A stretch of 9,123 nt of DNA. Source: Methylocystaceae bacterium. Lineage in GTDB: Bacteria; Pseudomonadota; Alphaproteobacteria; Rhizobiales; Beijerinckiaceae. The stretch covers positions 7,179 to 16,301 of the forward strand of contig PLZT01000438.1 in the NCBI GenBank assembly GCA_003152255.1, written 5' to 3'. The notes under the pieces were generated by a model, which was given only the letters and a program-made list of their open reading frames with translations, made no database searches and was not told the origin of the DNA. Position 1 is the stretch's first letter, and every line of letters starts with the position of its first letter. Of this stretch, positions 7,224 to 9,123 are shown piece after piece. The translations under genes and the position numbers were made by a program.

Positions 7224-9123
7224 TCACCGCCGCAGCAGGCGTTGCAGATAGTCGAGTTCTTCCACCGGGCGCTCGGGCTGGCCGAGTCGGCGGCGGACCT
7301 CGTCCTGCACGCGGCGGGCGCGTTGCGCCGGCGGCAGGCCCAGCGGGTCGTAACGGGAATGGGAGTCGTGTTGGCCATGGCCGCCCATATGGCGGCCGAG
7401 CGGATCGCGATCCGCGCCTTTGCTCTTGGAGCTCGGCTGGCCGCGTTCGTCTTGCCCGCTCTCTTCGCCCGCGCCGCCTTCCTGTTCCCCGCGCCGCGCC
7501 AATTCATCGGCGCCGCGCCTTAGCGCCTGCAGCGCGCGGCCCTGCGCGTCGACGGCCTTGCCGGCGCCGCTCTGTCCTTGCCCAAGCGCCTGCTCGGCGT
7601 CCTTCATCGCTTTGTCGGCGTCGTCGAGTTCGGTCGGGGCGCCCTCGCCGGAGCGCCGCAGCGCCTCGCGCTGGCGTTCCAGCCGTTCGCGCAGCGCATG
7701 TTGACGCTCCTCTCGCGAGCCTTGTCCCGGTTGCGGGCTCGCCCCCGATTTTTCGCCCGGCGCCGCGCCCTGGAAAGTCTCGTCGCGCAATTGTTGCTGA
7801 TCTCGCGACATCTGGTCGAGTTCGGAGCGGCCGCTTTCCCGCGCGCTGGAACTCTTGCCGCCGCCTTGCGACGGCTCGAGATTCTCCAACATATTCTCTA
7901 AATCGTCGAGCAGCTTTTGCGCCTGCGCGAGGTCGCCGGATTTGCCGGCCTGACCCATTTCGTCGAGCATTTTGTCGAGATCTTCCTTGGCTATTTCTCG
8001 CCCGTCGCCCTTTCCGGCCCGCGTCGCGTCGGGATCGCGCTGACGCGCGGCCTGTTCCGACATGCCCTGCAGGAATTTCTCCATTGTCTCGCGCAACTCA
8101 TCGGTGAGTTTCGCGATCTCCTGTTCGTCGGCGCCGCGCGCCAGCGCCTCGCGCAAATTGCGCTGCGCCTCGCGCAGATCGTGCTCGGACCGCGCGAGAT
8201 CGCCGCCCTCCAGGCTCAGCGCCATCGCCCACAGCAGTTCGGCGACCTCGCGCAATTGGTTGTCGCTTCGGGGACCGTCGAGTCCGCGCCGCGCCGTGCG
8301 CAAACCCAGATAGATTGACGAAGGCGTATCGAACAGTTCCGGCGCGATCGAGAGGCCGTCGAGCGCCAGCCGCACCTGCGCGCGGTTCTCGGGGTCGAGC
8401 GCGAGCGACCGGCGCTGCTCGGCCAGAGCGCGCGCCAGCGGCTTGGTGAAATGGCGCTGAGGCAGCGTGACCTCAACGGGTCTCGAGAAGCCCTCGTTGC
8501 CGCCTTCGTCACGCGCGTCCAGAGTCAGCGTCGCATTGGCGCCGGCCCATGGGCTATCGGAGAGATCGAGCGTCGCCCGCGCCTCGCCGCGTCCGTCGCG
8601 CTCGGGCAGGGGCGTCAGCGGCAGCTGCGGCGGCGGATAGAGCGCGCGCCGCGCGCCGGGGCGCGACAGCAGCGCCAGCGCCTCGATCACGCCGTAATCG
8701 TCGTCGGTCTGGTAGCGCAGCGTCATCGTGCCCCGCAGATTGTTGCGCGGCGCCTCCAGCGGTTCGATGCTCGGCGGACGGTCGGGAATGGCGGCTAGAT
8801 TGAAGGCGCGGCCATCCGGCAGCACGATGCGCGCGGCGCCCATCAGCTTGAATCTCTGCTCCTGCTCGGCGGCTTTTTCGGCGCCCTGCGGCGAGGCGAC
8901 CGGCTCCAGCGCGCCCTCGGTCTTGGCGGCGCCAGCGAAGCGCAGATGCAGCACCGAATTGACCGGGGCCTCCGATGTCTGGCCGATGTCCTTGTCGCCG
9001 AGCACCAGGGGCGGGCGGCCCGTGTAGGGCGGGGGATCGAGAAAAGCGTCGAAGCGCGCCGTTTCGAAGGAAACGCCCGCGCCGCGCCAATCGAAGGCGG
9101 CGCGCAGCCGCGTCGATTTATCC
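7224..9123 (-). CDS. DUF4175 (TIGR02302) family protein, N-terminus beyond window
   Basis: This large alphaproteobacterial protein of unknown function runs off the right edge. The frame is open from 9122, giving 632 visible residues of about 850 expected. The GTG at 9005 is internal, because FDAFLDPPPYTGRPP just upstream is part of the family's conserved core. Missing are the N-terminal membrane helices known in the family. The visible part starts with beta-rich domains (PPSIEPLEAPRNN, MTLRYQTDDDYGVIEALAL, and LDARDEGGNEG) that resemble extracytoplasmic Ig-like modules. A long helical, Gln/Glu/Arg-rich section with coiled-coil character follows (LREAQRNLREAL, MEKFLQGMSEQAARQ, LLDDLENMLENLEPS), then a Gly/Ser/Gln-rich low-complexity stretch. 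A conserved C-terminal YDPLGLPPAQRARRVQDEVR block and EELDYLQRLLRR complete it. It converges on the methyltransferase with a 23-base gap and no terminator visible. An envelope role is inferred only. Confidence 0.88.
   Translation of the reverse strand, partial: DKSTRLRAAFDWRGAGVSFETARFDAFLDPPPYTGRPPLVLGDKDIGQTSEAPVNSVLHLRFAGAAKTEGALEPVASPQGAEKAAEQEQRFKLMGAARIVLPDGRAFNLAAIPDRPPSIEPLEAPRNNLRGTMTLRYQTDDDYGVIEALALLSRPGARRALYPPPQLPLTPLPERDGRGEARATLDLSDSPWAGANATLTLDARDEGGNEGFSRPVEVTLPQRHFTKPLARALAEQRRSLALDPENRAQVRLALDGLSIAPELFDTPSSIYLGLRTARRGLDGPRSDNQLREVAELLWAMALSLEGGDLARSEHDLREAQRNLREALARGADEQEIAKLTDELRETMEKFLQGMSEQAARQRDPDATRAGKGDGREIAKEDLDKMLDEMGQAGKSGDLAQAQKLLDDLENMLENLEPSQGGGKSSSARESGRSELDQMSRDQQQLRDETFQGAAPGEKSGASPQPGQGSREERQHALRERLERQREALRRSGEGAPTELDDADKAMKDAEQALGQGQSGAGKAVDAQGRALQALRRGADELARRGEQEGGAGEESGQDERGQPSSKSKGADRDPLGRHMGGHGQHDSHSRYDPLGLPPAQRARRVQDEVRRRLGQPERPVEELDYLQRLLRR

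Overview
The window looks like chromosomal DNA of a high-G+C alphaproteobacterium, most likely Hyphomicrobiales (Rhizobiales). The evidence is a 5-aminolevulinate synthase of the alphaproteobacterial C4 type, an ExoR-like Sel1-repeat regulator and a DUF4175/TIGR02302-type protein, all typical of that group. Genus cannot be fixed from sequence alone; a methylotroph or methanotroph relative is possible but not shown.

Layout, left to right. (1) 1-975, plus strand: the 3' three quarters of hemA, closed by a strong palindromic terminator. (2) 1161-2725, plus strand: a compact cluster of a small Rieske [2Fe-2S] protein, an unrecognised 250-residue soluble protein and a 65-residue single-pass membrane protein, ended by a hairpin that begins at the last stop codon. 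(3) 2786-3673, minus strand: exoR, converging on that cluster. (4) 3674-4114: a 441-base divergent intergenic region with an 8-bp-spaced TGAC triplet. (5) 4115-4498, plus strand: an exported class I cytochrome c, followed by a short terminator-like hairpin. (6) 4544-5553, plus strand: queE and queD, two steps of 7-deazaguanine (queuosine precursor) synthesis. The QueD has Tyr where the catalytic Cys is expected. (7) 5590-7200, plus strand: a beta-class DNA methyltransferase fused to a nuclease-like C-terminal domain. It is interrupted by one in-frame TAA, and its target-recognition region is strikingly AT-rich. (8) 7224 to the right edge, minus strand: the C-terminal part of a large DUF4175 protein, converging on the methyltransferase.

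Functionally this is mostly housekeeping sequence: haem synthesis, envelope-stress and exopolysaccharide control, a c-type cytochrome, and tRNA modification. The accessory part is the methyltransferase, whose specificity segment looks exchanged and which is now split by a stop codon. The least understood part is the Rieske, unknown-protein and small-membrane-protein cluster. No RNA gene, insertion sequence, integrase or CRISPR array was seen.
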